From VRUE01 sp963715455 (GTDB lineage: Bacteria; Actinomycetota; Thermoleophilia; Solirubrobacterales; 70-9), in assembly GCA_963715455.1 (NCBI GenBank), contig OY970245.1:1798001-1862000 (forward strand): a stretch of 64,000 nt of DNA, given 5' to 3'. This document shows, piece after piece, positions 1 to 8,048 of the stretch; position 1 is the stretch's first letter, and each line of letters starts with the position of its first letter. The position numbers and the translations under genes are program-made. The notes under the pieces are model-generated. The model was not told the origin of the DNA. It saw only the letters and a program-made list of their open reading frames with translations, and made no database searches.

Positions 1-763
1 GCGGCGCGGTAGCCGTGATCTTGGTTTCCGACTCGACGGTGAAGCCGGTGGCGGGAACCTCGCCGAACTTGACCGCGCTAGCGGCGTTGAAGTTCGTCCC
101 GGTGATCGTCACTGTGGTGCCGCCCGTGACCGGGCCCAGTTCCGGCGCGATGGCGGTGACTGCCGGAGCGGGTTGGACTTCCGCGCTCAGGGCGATCTCC
201 TTGCCCGATTCGGCGCCACTCGGCGCAACTGTCGAGGCGTCGAAGGGGGGCGGGAAAAAGAAGCCGTAGCTGGCTCCCGCGACGTCGGCGACGCCGATCT
301 TGTCGGCGGCGTTGGTCGGGTCGACCCCGATTAGGTCACCCGCCTTGATTGGCAGGTTCGCCGTGAAGGTCTGCACACCCGGTCCCCCCGGCGTGACCGG
401 ATTGCTGGTGCTCACAGCGGTGTAGGCGCCTGAACCATTGGGTCGCAGAACTCGCAGGCGAAACGGCCCGCCCTCGGCGTCCTGCATACGCCAGCGCACG
501 ATCGCGCCGTCTACCGGCGAGGAAAGGTTCGCGCCTTTCTCGGGCAGTGCGGTGTTGAAAAGGGTCTGTACGGCTTTGAATTCCGTCGCCGTGAAACCCG
601 GCGGGAGAACACTGCCGACCGTAACTGTGGATGCCTGCGCGGCGGGTGCGATAAGCGCCAGGGCACTCGTCGCGATGGCCGCCATGAAGCCAAGTCGCCC
701 CAACCTGCGGTGCCTTCTGCCCTGCTGGGCACGTGCATCGTCCGTGTGTCGGTTTCGACACAT
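1..763 (-). CDS. Secreted IPT/TIG-domain protein (5' part only)
   Basis: About 254 N-terminal residues are in the window; the gene runs off the left edge. It starts at an ATG (763-761) behind a strong AAGGAGG site. A signal peptide is clear: arginine-rich residues 16-24, a hydrophobic core, and a likely cut after AAQA near residue 43. A roughly 150-residue beta-rich region follows, then an IPT/TIG immunoglobulin-like domain from about residue 205, recognisable by the pattern PAVTAIAPELGPVTGGTTVT and the later TGTNFNAASAVKFG. Such domains are common in exported actinobacterial surface proteins. Export is well supported; the specific role is unknown. The opposite-strand ORFs here are shadows. 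Confidence 0.75.
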   Translation of the reverse strand, partial: MCRNRHTDDARAQQGRRHRRLGRLGFMAAIATSALALIAPAAQASTVTVGSVLPPGFTATEFKAVQTLFNTALPEKGANLSSPVDGAIVRWRMQDAEGGPFRLRVLRPNGSGAYTAVSTSNPVTPGGPGVQTFTANLPIKAGDLIGVDPTNAADKIGVADVAGASYGFFFPPPFDASTVAPSGAESGKEIALSAEVQPAPAVTAIAPELGPVTGGTTVTITGTNFNAASAVKFGEVPATGFTVESETKITATAP

Positions 764-906
764 ATCAACCTGCCTCCTTGTTTGCCTCCCGTACCCCTGC
801 GGTCATCGGGAGTGATCGGGAGTCTCAAACCCGCCGGTTCCAAAAATGTTGCGGAGTGTGATCTGTGCGATCCCTCCGCAGGCAGTGACCTGATAGACAT
901 CGACAC

Positions 907-1293
907 GTGGAGTCCGTGCCAGAGCCCGAGCGGCTGAACCAGGAGGGATTCACCGCGTTCGCCGGACGAGCTGACGACGGCAAACCGGTGGTGATGCTCA
1001 ACCTGCTCGCCTTCAAGCCTGATGGTGGAAAAGAGCGCTACTTGGAGTACGGCGCGGCCGTGGCGCCCCTGCTGGAGAAGGCCGGTGGTCGTATCGTCTT
1101 CGCCGGGGAGCCGGCGACGGTGCTGCTCGGTGAGGGCTCCTGGGACCTCGTGGCACTGGTCGAATACCCGACGCGTCAGGCATTCCTCGACATGATCGGC
1201 TCCGAGGAGTACCAGGCGATCGCGCACCTGCGCACCGAAGCCCTGGCCAAGGGCGAGCTGCACCCGATGGATCCCGCTGCTGAAACGCCCTAA
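907..1293 (+). CDS. DUF1330-like dimeric alpha/beta-barrel protein
   Basis: A 128-residue protein starting at GTG. The segment KPVVMLNLLAFKPDGGKERY, then a small glycine/alanine patch and a late VALVEYPTRQAFLDMIGSEEY, matches the ferredoxin-like dimeric alpha/beta-barrel fold of the DUF1330 group. No catalytic residues are established for that group. In-frame stops lie just upstream, so the start cannot move far; no clear Shine-Dalgarno is seen. It converges on the P450 gene, whose stop overlaps its own by 4 bases. The substrate is unknown, and a role beside the P450 is only a guess. Confidence 0.65.
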   Translation: MESVPEPERLNQEGFTAFAGRADDGKPVVMLNLLAFKPDGGKERYLEYGAAVAPLLEKAGGRIVFAGEPATVLLGEGSWDLVALVEYPTRQAFLDMIGSEEYQAIAHLRTEALAKGELHPMDPAAETP

Positions 1294-2612
1294 GGGCGAG
1301 GAGCCCTGGGCCCCAACCGCACCGGCAGTGTCTTCAGTTGGTTGAGAAAGGCCGACTCGACGAACCTTGGTTTGCCGGCAAGGGTCATCTCTGGGTAGCG
1401 AGCCAGGGTCTCCTCGAAGAGGATCTTTAGCTCGAGGCGGGCGAGCGCCGTGCCCAGGCAGAAGTGACGACCGCCGGCTCCGAAGGCCTGGTGCTCAGGG
1501 TTGCGCAGCACGTCGAAGCGGTCGGGGTCCTCATAGCGCGTCTCGTCACGGTTGGAGGACGCGTACCACATGACCACCTTCTCGCCCTCGCGGATCTTCT
1601 GACCGTGCAGCTCGACGTCGCGGGTCGCTGTGCGGCGAAAGTGGGCAAAGGCGGGGAACATTCGCAGTGACTCCTCGACTGCGCCGGGGATCAGTGAGGG
1701 GTCGCCGAGCAGCAGCTGGCGCTGCGCTGGATCTTCGATCAGCGCCCGCATACCGCTGGCGTAGGTCGCCTTGGTGCTGTCGTTGCCAGCGGCGACGAGC
1801 AGGAAAAAGCCCATGACGATCTCGTGCTCCTCGAGCATCTCGCCTTCGACCTCGGCGTGGACGAGGACGCTGGTCAGGTCGTCGGTCGGGTCCTCGCGCC
1901 GTGCGGCGATCATTTTGTTACAGCGCGCGAAGATTTCTGGCACCGCCTTTTCGAGCGCCTCCTCGACGCCACCGGGGCTGAGATCAGGATCGCCGGCTCC
2001 CAGCGTCGAGTTCATCAGGATCGCCCAAGCTTCGTCGTCCTCCTCCGGGATGCCCATGAAGCTGCCGATTACGCGCGAGACGGCGGGCTGGGCGACGTCG
2101 GTGACCAGGTCGCAAGTCTCACGACCCTCGAGCCGTTCGAGCACCCCGATGACGATCTCGCGGATCGCCTCCTCGTGGGCAGCGATCCGCTTTGGCGTGA
2201 AGCCCGCCTGAAAGAGCGCCTTGATGCGGTCGTGCTTGGGTGGGTCCATGCCGATGAACATCGCCCGCGAGAGCTCGATCGGGAAGACCTCGCTGACCGC
2301 GGTGACCCCGCCGAGCTCGGAGGAGTACGCCTGCCAGTCGCGACTTACCTCGTGCACATCGTCGGCTGTGGTCACCGACCAGTAGCCAGCCGACTCTGGA
2401 AACTCGGGCACGCTCGAGCTCCAGTGAACCGGGCACCCGCCGCGCATCTGCTTGAACAGCGCGTGGGGAGGCCCGTCGGGCCAGCGCTCGCGCTCGATTA
2501 CGAGCGCATCCTCGAGCTTCTCGGTGGATTGGGTGGTCGGATCGCCTGGCAGGACCGCGATGCTACTGGCTAGCTGGCCAGTTTCAAGAGGAAGGTCTGA
2601 GGTCGCTGCCAA
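1290..2612 (-). CDS. Cytochrome P450
   Basis: 440 residues, full length for a soluble bacterial P450. All core motifs are visible: the I-helix VAAGNDSTKA, the K-helix ExxR as ESLR, FRRTATRDVELHGQKI before the meander, and the heme loop FGAGGRHFCLG with the cysteine ligand near residue 385. The pattern around FRRTA and SSNRDE resembles the CYP124/125/142 clade, some of which oxidise sterol or branched-chain tails; that substrate link is inference. The longest reading uses a TTG (2612-2610) without a clear ribosome site, so the true start could be a little downstream. No ferredoxin or ferredoxin reductase gene lies beside it. Confidence 0.93.
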   Translation of the reverse strand: MAATSDLPLETGQLASSIAVLPGDPTTQSTEKLEDALVIERERWPDGPPHALFKQMRGGCPVHWSSSVPEFPESAGYWSVTTADDVHEVSRDWQAYSSELGGVTAVSEVFPIELSRAMFIGMDPPKHDRIKALFQAGFTPKRIAAHEEAIREIVIGVLERLEGRETCDLVTDVAQPAVSRVIGSFMGIPEEDDEAWAILMNSTLGAGDPDLSPGGVEEALEKAVPEIFARCNKMIAARREDPTDDLTSVLVHAEVEGEMLEEHEIVMGFFLLVAAGNDSTKATYASGMRALIEDPAQRQLLLGDPSLIPGAVEESLRMFPAFAHFRRTATRDVELHGQKIREGEKVVMWYASSNRDETRYEDPDRFDVLRNPEHQAFGAGGRHFCLGTALARLELKILFEETLARYPEMTLAGKPRFVESAFLNQLKTLPVRLGPRAPRP

Positions 2613-2669
2613 TTAATGAACAAACTATGTTGAGTTATTTGACATATATTGCGGTCAAGGAGGCCGCCG
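2613..2669. promoter_or_regulatory. AT-rich divergent promoter region
   Basis: This short gap between the divergent P450 and VWA-like genes is markedly AT-rich compared with its surroundings. It contains TTGACA (about 2639) and a TTGAC/GTCAA inverted repeat spanning about 2639-2659, plausible as a -35 box or operator. AAGGAGG at 2657-2663 is the ribosome site for the (+) gene. No complete -35/-10 pair can be fixed by eye. Confidence 0.4.
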
Positions 2670-3623
2670 ATGGTAGACGCGCAGCAGAAACCGCCCTTCT
2701 ACGAGCAGCGCTGGTTCAAAGGCACTGCGGCAGTTATCGCCGTGGTTGCGGCGCTCACGGCGTTGATCGGTATTCCCAATCTCTGGGACGTGGCCTCGAA
2801 GGAGCTTGCCGCCGATGAGCTCGCCCTAGTCAACACGGAGATCGTCCTCGACGCCTCGGCCGCGATGGCGGAGCCGTTCGGGAAAGGCACGAAGCTCGAT
2901 GCCGCGGTGCGGGCGATCGAGACTTACGTCGCGCCGCTGACCAACGACGGCCTCGCCCTTCGCCGGGCAGGGGGAAGCTGCTCGGATGCCGGTGATCTGC
3001 TCGTCAACTTCAGCCCTGGCAACGCCGAGGAGGTGAGCGAGGAAAGCGCCGAGCTGGAGCCCGCCGGCTCATCCAACGTGATCGCCGCGACCCGCGCCGC
3101 GGTCAGCGACTTCGGTCACCCCCGTTTTCGGGGCGAAGCGGCGACCAAGCGCATTCTGATCTTCATGGGTGGTGAAGACGAATGCGCCGAAGACGCGGTC
3201 AGTGAAATCCGCGACGATCTGCATGGAACCGGCATCGCCGCGGTCTTCAGGCTGATTCCGTTGAAGGTCTCGGGGCAGGAGATGCGGGGGCTAAGGGAGT
3301 TCAAGCAGTCGCTTGAGCCCTACGCCGAGGTCGAGATCCGCCCGGCCGACAGCGAGGAACAACTCGAAGAGGTGATGGAGGAAGAGCGCGAGGATACGCT
3401 CAAGGCAGCCGCCATCGCCGCAGAGGAAGGCAAGGAGCTGCAGCAGCTTACGGGCCCCCCTTCTGAGGAGCCGGAACCGGGCACAAGCGGCGAACCGGGC
3501 GTCGAACCGGAACCCGCGCCGGAACCAGAACCCGAAGTGGAAGAGCCGGTCGAAGAAGAAGTGGAATCAGCCGGACCCTCCGGCCTCGTCCCGGAAACCG
3601 AAACGTCAGAAGGGCCGCCGTAG
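2670..3623 (+). CDS. Membrane-anchored VWA-like protein with acidic Pro/Glu tail
   Basis: 317 residues from the ATG at 2670, chosen over the upstream TTG (2649) because AAGGAGG sits just before it. An N-terminal membrane segment at about residues 18-38 is followed by an extracytoplasmic region resembling a von Willebrand A domain: a beta strand ending in VLDASAAM (the MIDAS position), an amphipathic helix, then ILIFMGGEDEC. The usual DxSxS metal motif is altered to DASAA, so metal binding is doubtful. The C-terminal third is a low-complexity Glu/Pro tail. The ligand is unknown. Confidence 0.6.
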   Translation: MVDAQQKPPFYEQRWFKGTAAVIAVVAALTALIGIPNLWDVASKELAADELALVNTEIVLDASAAMAEPFGKGTKLDAAVRAIETYVAPLTNDGLALRRAGGSCSDAGDLLVNFSPGNAEEVSEESAELEPAGSSNVIAATRAAVSDFGHPRFRGEAATKRILIFMGGEDECAEDAVSEIRDDLHGTGIAAVFRLIPLKVSGQEMRGLREFKQSLEPYAEVEIRPADSEEQLEEVMEEEREDTLKAAAIAAEEGKELQQLTGPPSEEPEPGTSGEPGVEPEPAPEPEPEVEEPVEEEVESAGPSGLVPETETSEGPP

Positions 3624-3629
3624 TGCGCC

Positions 3630-3949
3630 TCAACCCTTAAGGGTCTTGCGCCCCGCTTTCATCTCACGGCTCTTCACCTTCGCGTCTCGGTAGGAGGACT
3701 CGACTAGCTGTGCCGCCCGACCAGCTAAAGACCCACGAGAACAAGCAGGATGGCGAAGATCACGTCCCAGGCGGCGACCGCGTAGCAAGCGAGGATCAGG
3801 CGATAGGGAATCGCGACCTGGGGGAGGGCGGCACGAGAGAGCGACCCCGCCGAGCCAGATCGCGATGCGGGATGCTCGCTGCACGGCGCCACCCTAGAGC
3901 CGTGAGTGGCGGCGCGCCGCCTGCGGTGCAAAGATCGGTCTTTCCCCAA
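3630..3949 (-). other. Possible small membrane-protein gene, perhaps frameshifted
   Basis: This is the only sizeable stretch here without a confident gene (3624-3967). On the minus strand one frame (GTG at about 3884, ending 3630) starts MQRASRIAIWLGGVALS and ends with a basic tail. The overlapping frame (3949-3725) ends in a convincing transmembrane helix, IPYRLILACYAVAAWDVIFA and onward. Neither frame looks wholly coding. Either a small membrane protein is broken by a frameshift, or the helix is chance. No RNA gene is recognised. Confidence 0.25.
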
Positions 3950-3967
3950 ACAGCCTGAGAGAGAGGA

Positions 3968-4384
3968 GTGGATGTGTCAGCAGACGATTTGAGGCGCCGC
4001 GGGCGGACTTGGAGGGCGATGTTCGCACTGGCGCTCGGCCTTGCCGCCTTGGTGGTCGCAGGCTGCGGCGGCGACACCGCCGACAGCGTCTCCTCGGAAG
4101 CTCAGGAACGGATCGAGAAAGGCGCCGAAGAAGCGAAGAAGGGCATCGAAGAAGCCAACCAAGAAGTGAAGAAAGGCTTCGACGAAGCCGAAAAGGCGGC
4201 CCGCGAAGGCGTCGAGGAAGGCAGCGACTCGGCTAAGCAGGGCGTCAAGGAAGGCAAGAGCCAGGTCCAGAAGGGCATCGAAGAGGCTGAAAAGGAAGCT
4301 CAGAAGGGCATCGCAAAGGGCCGCGAAGAAGCCGAACGCGGCATCGAAGAAGCCGAAAAGCAGGCGGAGGGGTACGGCAACTGA
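3968..4384 (+). CDS. Lipoprotein with charged helical repeats
   Basis: About 138 residues. A lipoprotein signal is clear: hydrophobic ALALGLAALVVAGC with the lipobox ending in Cys near residue 36. The rest is almost entirely a charged amphipathic helix built of degenerate 7-11-residue units of the type KGIEEAEKEA, rich in Lys, Glu and Ala and without prolines. This resembles coiled-coil or LEA-like spacers. Two GTG starts (3968 and 3974) are possible; the GAGAGAGG site suits the second. The stop overlaps the apparent CTG start of the zincin gene. Anchoring outside the membrane is inferred; function is unknown. Confidence 0.65.
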   Translation: MDVSADDLRRRGRTWRAMFALALGLAALVVAGCGGDTADSVSSEAQERIEKGAEEAKKGIEEANQEVKKGFDEAEKAAREGVEEGSDSAKQGVKEGKSQVQKGIEEAEKEAQKGIAKGREEAERGIEEAEKQAEGYGN

Positions 4385-4710
4385 CCGATCCCGGGGATTT
4401 CGCGGGGTTTGAGGCGTTGGTCGCCGACGCAATTGACGCGCTTCCCGAGCAGTTTCAAGAGGTGCTTGCCAAGGTCGCCGTCGTTGTTTCCGACGGCGGC
4501 GCCGAGGCGGGCGCCTACGGCCACTACATTGGCGACACGGTGGCGCAGGAGCGCTACGAGGATCGGATCGTGATCTACCGCGACACCCTGGAACGTGACT
4601 TCGGCCACGACCGGGAGCTGCTCGCCAAGCAGGTCGAGCGGACCCTGCGCCATGAGCTGGCTCACCATCTGGGCTGGGACGAGCGCGGTGTCGGCGGGCT
4701 CGGCCTTTGA
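4381..4710 (+). CDS. Small zincin-like metallopeptidase (DUF1025/Zincin_1 type)
   Basis: The protein carries the extended zinc motif HELAHHLGWDERG (HExxHxxGxxD), preceded by RIVIYRDTLERDFG, as in the small zincin family widespread in actinobacteria. The first canonical start is TTG at 4417. However, family members begin with a stretch like FEELVADALD, and here DFAGFEALVADAIDALP is encoded upstream. It runs back to a CTG at 4381 that overlaps the preceding stop as CTGA, so 4381 is preferred. It is probably translated by coupling to the lipoprotein gene. The peptidase substrate is unknown. Confidence 0.75.
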   Translation: MTDPGDFAGFEALVADAIDALPEQFQEVLAKVAVVVSDGGAEAGAYGHYIGDTVAQERYEDRIVIYRDTLERDFGHDRELLAKQVERTLRHELAHHLGWDERGVGGLGL

Positions 4711-4720
4711 AGCTTTCCCG

Positions 4721-5494
4721 CTAGCGGACCTTGCAGCTGCGTAGCACGCGACCACTGAGGCGCTGTTTGCCAGCGAAAACGAAGGTCGCCTTGGCCAGCT
4801 CGAAGACGGCGCTCGGGAAGCCGGCCGGGGCGGCGCAGCTGGCGCTGATCAGGCTGCGACGCTCGCCCTTGTAGCGATAGGTGCGGCCGATCGATAGCGA
4901 GAGCTTGGTGACGTAGCCGAGGTCCGAAGCAAGCTCGGGAATGCGAGTCGAAAACAGCGTGCCCAGCTCACCGCTGCGGTTGCGATCGATGCGGAAGGGC
5001 AGGACGAAAGCCGCGCGTACCGGAGTCGAGCCGTAGAGATGGAGCAAGAGCGCTGGCTTGCCGTGTAGACGGCTGTTGAAGACGAGGACCCTGCCGTGGG
5101 CGGGGATCTGCGGCGCGTCGGGGAAGTTAACGGCGGCCCTGAAACTCCCCCTGCCGACCAGTGCGTTGCGACAGGCGGCGATTGCCGCTTCGCTGCTCGT
5201 CTGCTGCAGCTCGGAGGCCGAGCAGGTCGGCAGTCCGGCGACGGTGATCCGCCCGGCACGGTTGAAGGCGAGCGCGATTTCGCGAAGTTGCGGCGGGGGG
5301 GTCTCGTCGGTCGTGCTGATTGACCCCTCCATGGTCACGCGTGCTGGGGCGAGCTGTTCGCGGGGCAGTGCTCGGGGAAGTAGCTGCGTGTCAAAAGACA
5401 CCCGGAGGTTGCCTTTCTGGAGGATCTCACCCTGGGCCGCGGTGGCGGCCAGCACGATGAGCCCGAACACTGTTGCGATCAGCAGGCGGCGCAT
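4721..5494 (-). CDS. Secreted protein of unknown function
   Basis: 257 residues with a clean signal peptide (MRRLLIATVFGLIVLAATAAQG, cut near residue 22). The mature part is beta-rich, with paired cysteines that could form disulfides: CSASELQQTSSEAAIAAC in the middle, and CAAP and SCKV near the end. I do not recognise a named family, though the arrangement resembles secreted proteins that recur in Thermoleophilia (recalled, not checked). It is divergent from the Ser/Thr kinase gene; the palindrome CGGTTAACCG at 5544-5553 between them could be an operator. Confidence 0.6.
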   Translation of the reverse strand: MRRLLIATVFGLIVLAATAAQGEILQKGNLRVSFDTQLLPRALPREQLAPARVTMEGSISTTDETPPPQLREIALAFNRAGRITVAGLPTCSASELQQTSSEAAIAACRNALVGRGSFRAAVNFPDAPQIPAHGRVLVFNSRLHGKPALLLHLYGSTPVRAAFVLPFRIDRNRSGELGTLFSTRIPELASDLGYVTKLSLSIGRTYRYKGERRSLISASCAAPAGFPSAVFELAKATFVFAGKQRLSGRVLRSCKVR

Positions 5495-5577
5495 AACCCA
5501 GAGTTAAGTTTAGGTAGGGCTGGACATGAGGCTCGATTGCGCTCCGGTTAACCGCAAAGAGCCCTAGGGTTGGGTCG

Positions 5578-7140
5578 ATGGCCGAGGCGGGACCCGGAAT
5601 CGAGCTCTCCGCCGGCGATGAGTTCGCCGGCTACCGAGTCGAGCGCCGTTTGGGTCGCGGCGGCATGGGACTGCTCTATCTGGCGGTGGAGCTCGGCCTG
5701 GAGCGGCACGTCGCGCTGAAGTTGATCGCTCCCGAGGCTGCCACCGACCAGGTCTTTGCGCGCCGCTTCGCCGAGGAGTCCCGTATCGCCGCCTCGATCG
5801 AGCACCCCAACGTCGTGCCGATCTATGCCGCCGGGGAAGAGGCCGGCGTGCCATTCATCGCGATGCGCTACGTGGCCGGCGCCGATCTCGCCCAGCGGTT
5901 GGCGCGCGAAGGGCGGCTCGGGCCCTCGGTTGCGGTTGAGCTGATTGCCCAGATCGGCAACGGCCTCGATGCGATCCATGCTGCCGGCCTCGTCCACCGC
6001 GACGTGAAGCCGGCCAACGTGCTGCTCGGCGGCCATGAGGGAGTGGAGCACGCCTACATCACCGACTTCGGCGTCGCCCGCAACGTCTCGACCGAGTCCG
6101 GCCTGACCCAGACCGGGAAGTTCGTCGGCACGCTCGACTACGTTGCGCCCGAGCAGATCGCCGGCGGTGCCGTCGACGCCCGCGCCGATGTCTACGCGCT
6201 CGGCTGCCTGCTCTTCAAGCTGCTCACCGGCGAGGTCCCCTTCCCTAAGGACGGCGAGGCGGCGCGTCTTTTCGCCCACCTCAACGACCCACCCCCGGCG
6301 CCTTCGCTGTACGTGCCCGAGGTCTCGATGGCGCTCGACGACGTGGTCATCCGGGCGATGTCGAAGACCCCGGATGACCGCTACCCCTCAGCCGGTGATC
6401 TTGGCCGCGCTGCCCAGGCGGCCCTGCGTGGCGAGCAGCCGGCCCTGCCGGAGCGCACCGTGGCGACCGGTGCGGCTGCGACCCGCACGACTGAGACGAT
6501 CGCGGCCGAGGAAGGGACACCGACCGTGGTGCAGGCCGAGGGCCGGCCCACTGGGCCGAGCGCTGCCGTCGAGTCGAAGCCGAGCGGGGGCCGCCGTCGC
6601 CTGGTGCTGGGTGGTGCGATGCTCGCCCTGCTCACCGTTGCCGCCATCGTCGTGATTGTCGGCGGAGATGATGGGGGCGGTGCCGACCCGAGTGGAGCGG
6701 GGGAGACAACCGGTGCGGCCAAGGCGGCGAGTGACTCGCGCGCCCAGTCAAAACCGAAACCGCTCACGCGCGACGAGTTGATCGCCAAGGCCGACGCGAT
6801 TTGTAAAGAGAGTCAAAGGCGCTACACGGATATCGACAACCTCGAAAGCGAGATGTCGGCCGACATCCCCTACGCCGAAGCCCTGGTCAGAATTGCGCGG
6901 CCGCGCATCAGGGGACTGCGGGCACTGACTCCGCCGCAATCGATCGCCGGGCCTTACGAGGAATACGTCGCGGCGCAGGAAAGGGTCTTCGCCACCGACA
7001 AGCAGGCGCTCTCTGCGGCGCGGAAAGGCAACGTGGCAGGTGTCGAAGCGGCGCGTGACGCGCGTGATGCCGAGGACGCTGAACGCTACGCGCTGGCACG
7101 CGAGATCGGCCTGAAGGCCTGCAGCGCGAGCGCGGGCTAG
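5578..7140 (+). CDS. Transmembrane Ser/Thr protein kinase (PknB type)
   Basis: 520 residues. The N-terminal kinase domain (about 15-280) is complete: Gly loop GRGGMG (27-32), ATP lysine in VALKLI (K48), catalytic HRDVKPAN (D142), DFG (D163-G165) and activation segment GTLDYVAPEQ. A linker of about 55 residues leads to one membrane helix (about 340-362). The extracytoplasmic C-terminal region begins LTRDELIAKADAICKES and has one cysteine near each end, likely disulfide-linked. There are no PASTA repeats, so the sensed signal probably differs from the cell-wall fragments bound by classical PknB. The substrates are unknown. Confidence 0.93.
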   Translation: MAEAGPGIELSAGDEFAGYRVERRLGRGGMGLLYLAVELGLERHVALKLIAPEAATDQVFARRFAEESRIAASIEHPNVVPIYAAGEEAGVPFIAMRYVAGADLAQRLAREGRLGPSVAVELIAQIGNGLDAIHAAGLVHRDVKPANVLLGGHEGVEHAYITDFGVARNVSTESGLTQTGKFVGTLDYVAPEQIAGGAVDARADVYALGCLLFKLLTGEVPFPKDGEAARLFAHLNDPPPAPSLYVPEVSMALDDVVIRAMSKTPDDRYPSAGDLGRAAQAALRGEQPALPERTVATGAAATRTTETIAAEEGTPTVVQAEGRPTGPSAAVESKPSGGRRRLVLGGAMLALLTVAAIVVIVGGDDGGGADPSGAGETTGAAKAASDSRAQSKPKPLTRDELIAKADAICKESQRRYTDIDNLESEMSADIPYAEALVRIARPRIRGLRALTPPQSIAGPYEEYVAAQERVFATDKQALSAARKGNVAGVEAARDARDAEDAERYALAREIGLKACSASAG

Positions 7141-7148
7141 GCACGGTC

Positions 7149-7541
7149 GTGGAGCTGGCCGCAGTTGACGCCTGGGTCGCAAACTACGAGCGAGCCTGGC
7201 GCGCCGCTGGCACCGAAACCCTGCGCGAGCTGTTTACCGAGGACGCCACGTATCGCATGTCTCCCTACGCGGAGGCAGCTCGCGGATTGGTCGAGATCGA
7301 CACTCTCTGGGAGCGCGAGCGCCAGGGCCCCGACGAGCAGTTCACCATGACCCACGAGGTCGTCGCCCTCGACGGGGACACGGCGGTTGTCCGACTCGAG
7401 GTCCACTACGGCGGACCCGAACGACTCCAGTACCGCGACCTCTGGGTGTTGCGCTTCGCACCGGATGGCCGCTGTCGCGCATTCGAGGAGTGGCCCTTCT
7501 GGCCCGGCCAGCAGATCATCGCCAAAGGAGGAGAGCAGTGA
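7149..7541 (+). CDS. SnoaL-like / NTF2-fold protein
   Basis: 130 residues from GTG 7149, nine bases after the kinase stop. The layout is that of an NTF2-like cone: a long N-terminal helix (VDAWVANYERAWRA), LRELFTEDATYRMSPY, a glycine/valine turn, then strands ending in RDLWVLRFAPDGRCRAFEEW. SnoaL-like proteins include cyclases, isomerases and non-catalytic ligand binders, so no reaction can be named. Its stop overlaps the GTG start of yjbQ. Confidence 0.7.
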   Translation: MELAAVDAWVANYERAWRAAGTETLRELFTEDATYRMSPYAEAARGLVEIDTLWERERQGPDEQFTMTHEVVALDGDTAVVRLEVHYGGPERLQYRDLWVLRFAPDGRCRAFEEWPFWPGQQIIAKGGEQ

Positions 7542-7999
7542 AGTCGCATACCGCTTACATGACCTTCGAGACCAGCGAGCGGCGCGAGCTGATCCGCATT
7601 ACCGAGGAGGTGCAGGCCGCGGTCGACGAGGCCGGCATCGCCGAGGGCATGGTGCTCGTCTCGGCGATGCACATCACCGCCGGCGTCTGGGTCAACGACG
7701 ATGAGCCCGGCCTGCATGAGGATGTGCTCGAATGGCTCGACAAGATCGCTCCTCCGAGCTGGAAGCCGGCCGCCAACGAGGTGGCGGCGGAACTACTGCC
7801 GGACGAGGGCGACTATCGCCACCACCGTGGCGGCGAGGACAACGGCGACGCCCACCTCAAGAACCTGCTCGTCCACCAGCAGGCGATCATCCCGGTCACC
7901 TCCGGTCGGCTTGACCTGGGACCGTGGCAGCAAGTCTTCTACTGCGAGTTCGACGGTCGCCGCCCTAAGCGCTTGGTGATCAAGGCGATGGGGGAGTAG
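7538..7999 (+). CDS. yjbQ: YjbQ/UPF0047 family protein
   Basis: 153 residues, full length. Family landmarks are present: LVSAMHITAGVWVNDDEPGL, the histidine-rich segment around DYRHHRGGEDNGDAHLKN, and the final HQQAIIPVTSGRLDLGPWQQ. The GTG start (7538) sits behind AAAGGAGGAG and overlaps the previous stop. Family members are small trimeric proteins; the E. coli protein has weak thiamine-phosphate synthase activity, but the physiological role is unsettled. A strong hairpin follows at 8005-8040. Confidence 0.88.
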   Translation: MKSHTAYMTFETSERRELIRITEEVQAAVDEAGIAEGMVLVSAMHITAGVWVNDDEPGLHEDVLEWLDKIAPPSWKPAANEVAAELLPDEGDYRHHRGGEDNGDAHLKNLLVHQQAIIPVTSGRLDLGPWQQVFYCEFDGRRPKRLVIKAMGE

Positions 8000-8004
8000 C
8001 GCAT

Positions 8005-8040
8005 CCGACATTCACCCCGCTCTGGGTGGGTGAATGTCGG
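8005..8040. terminator. 13-bp hairpin after yjbQ, likely bidirectional terminator
   Basis: CCGACATTCACCC (8005-8017) pairs perfectly with GGGTGAATGTCGG (8028-8040) around a 10-base loop. It lies just after yjbQ (+) and before the end of the membrane protein gene (-), the right place for a shared terminator, but it has no T-run. Its arm is nearly the same as that of the palindrome at 34969-35022 (both include GCATCCGACATT). Confidence 0.6.
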
Positions 8041-8048
8041 AGGGGGAT

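Noticed and set aside
438..815. Plus-strand ORF of 125 codons
   Set aside because: It is antisense to the signal-peptide-bearing IPT/TIG gene, which has the better start and fold.
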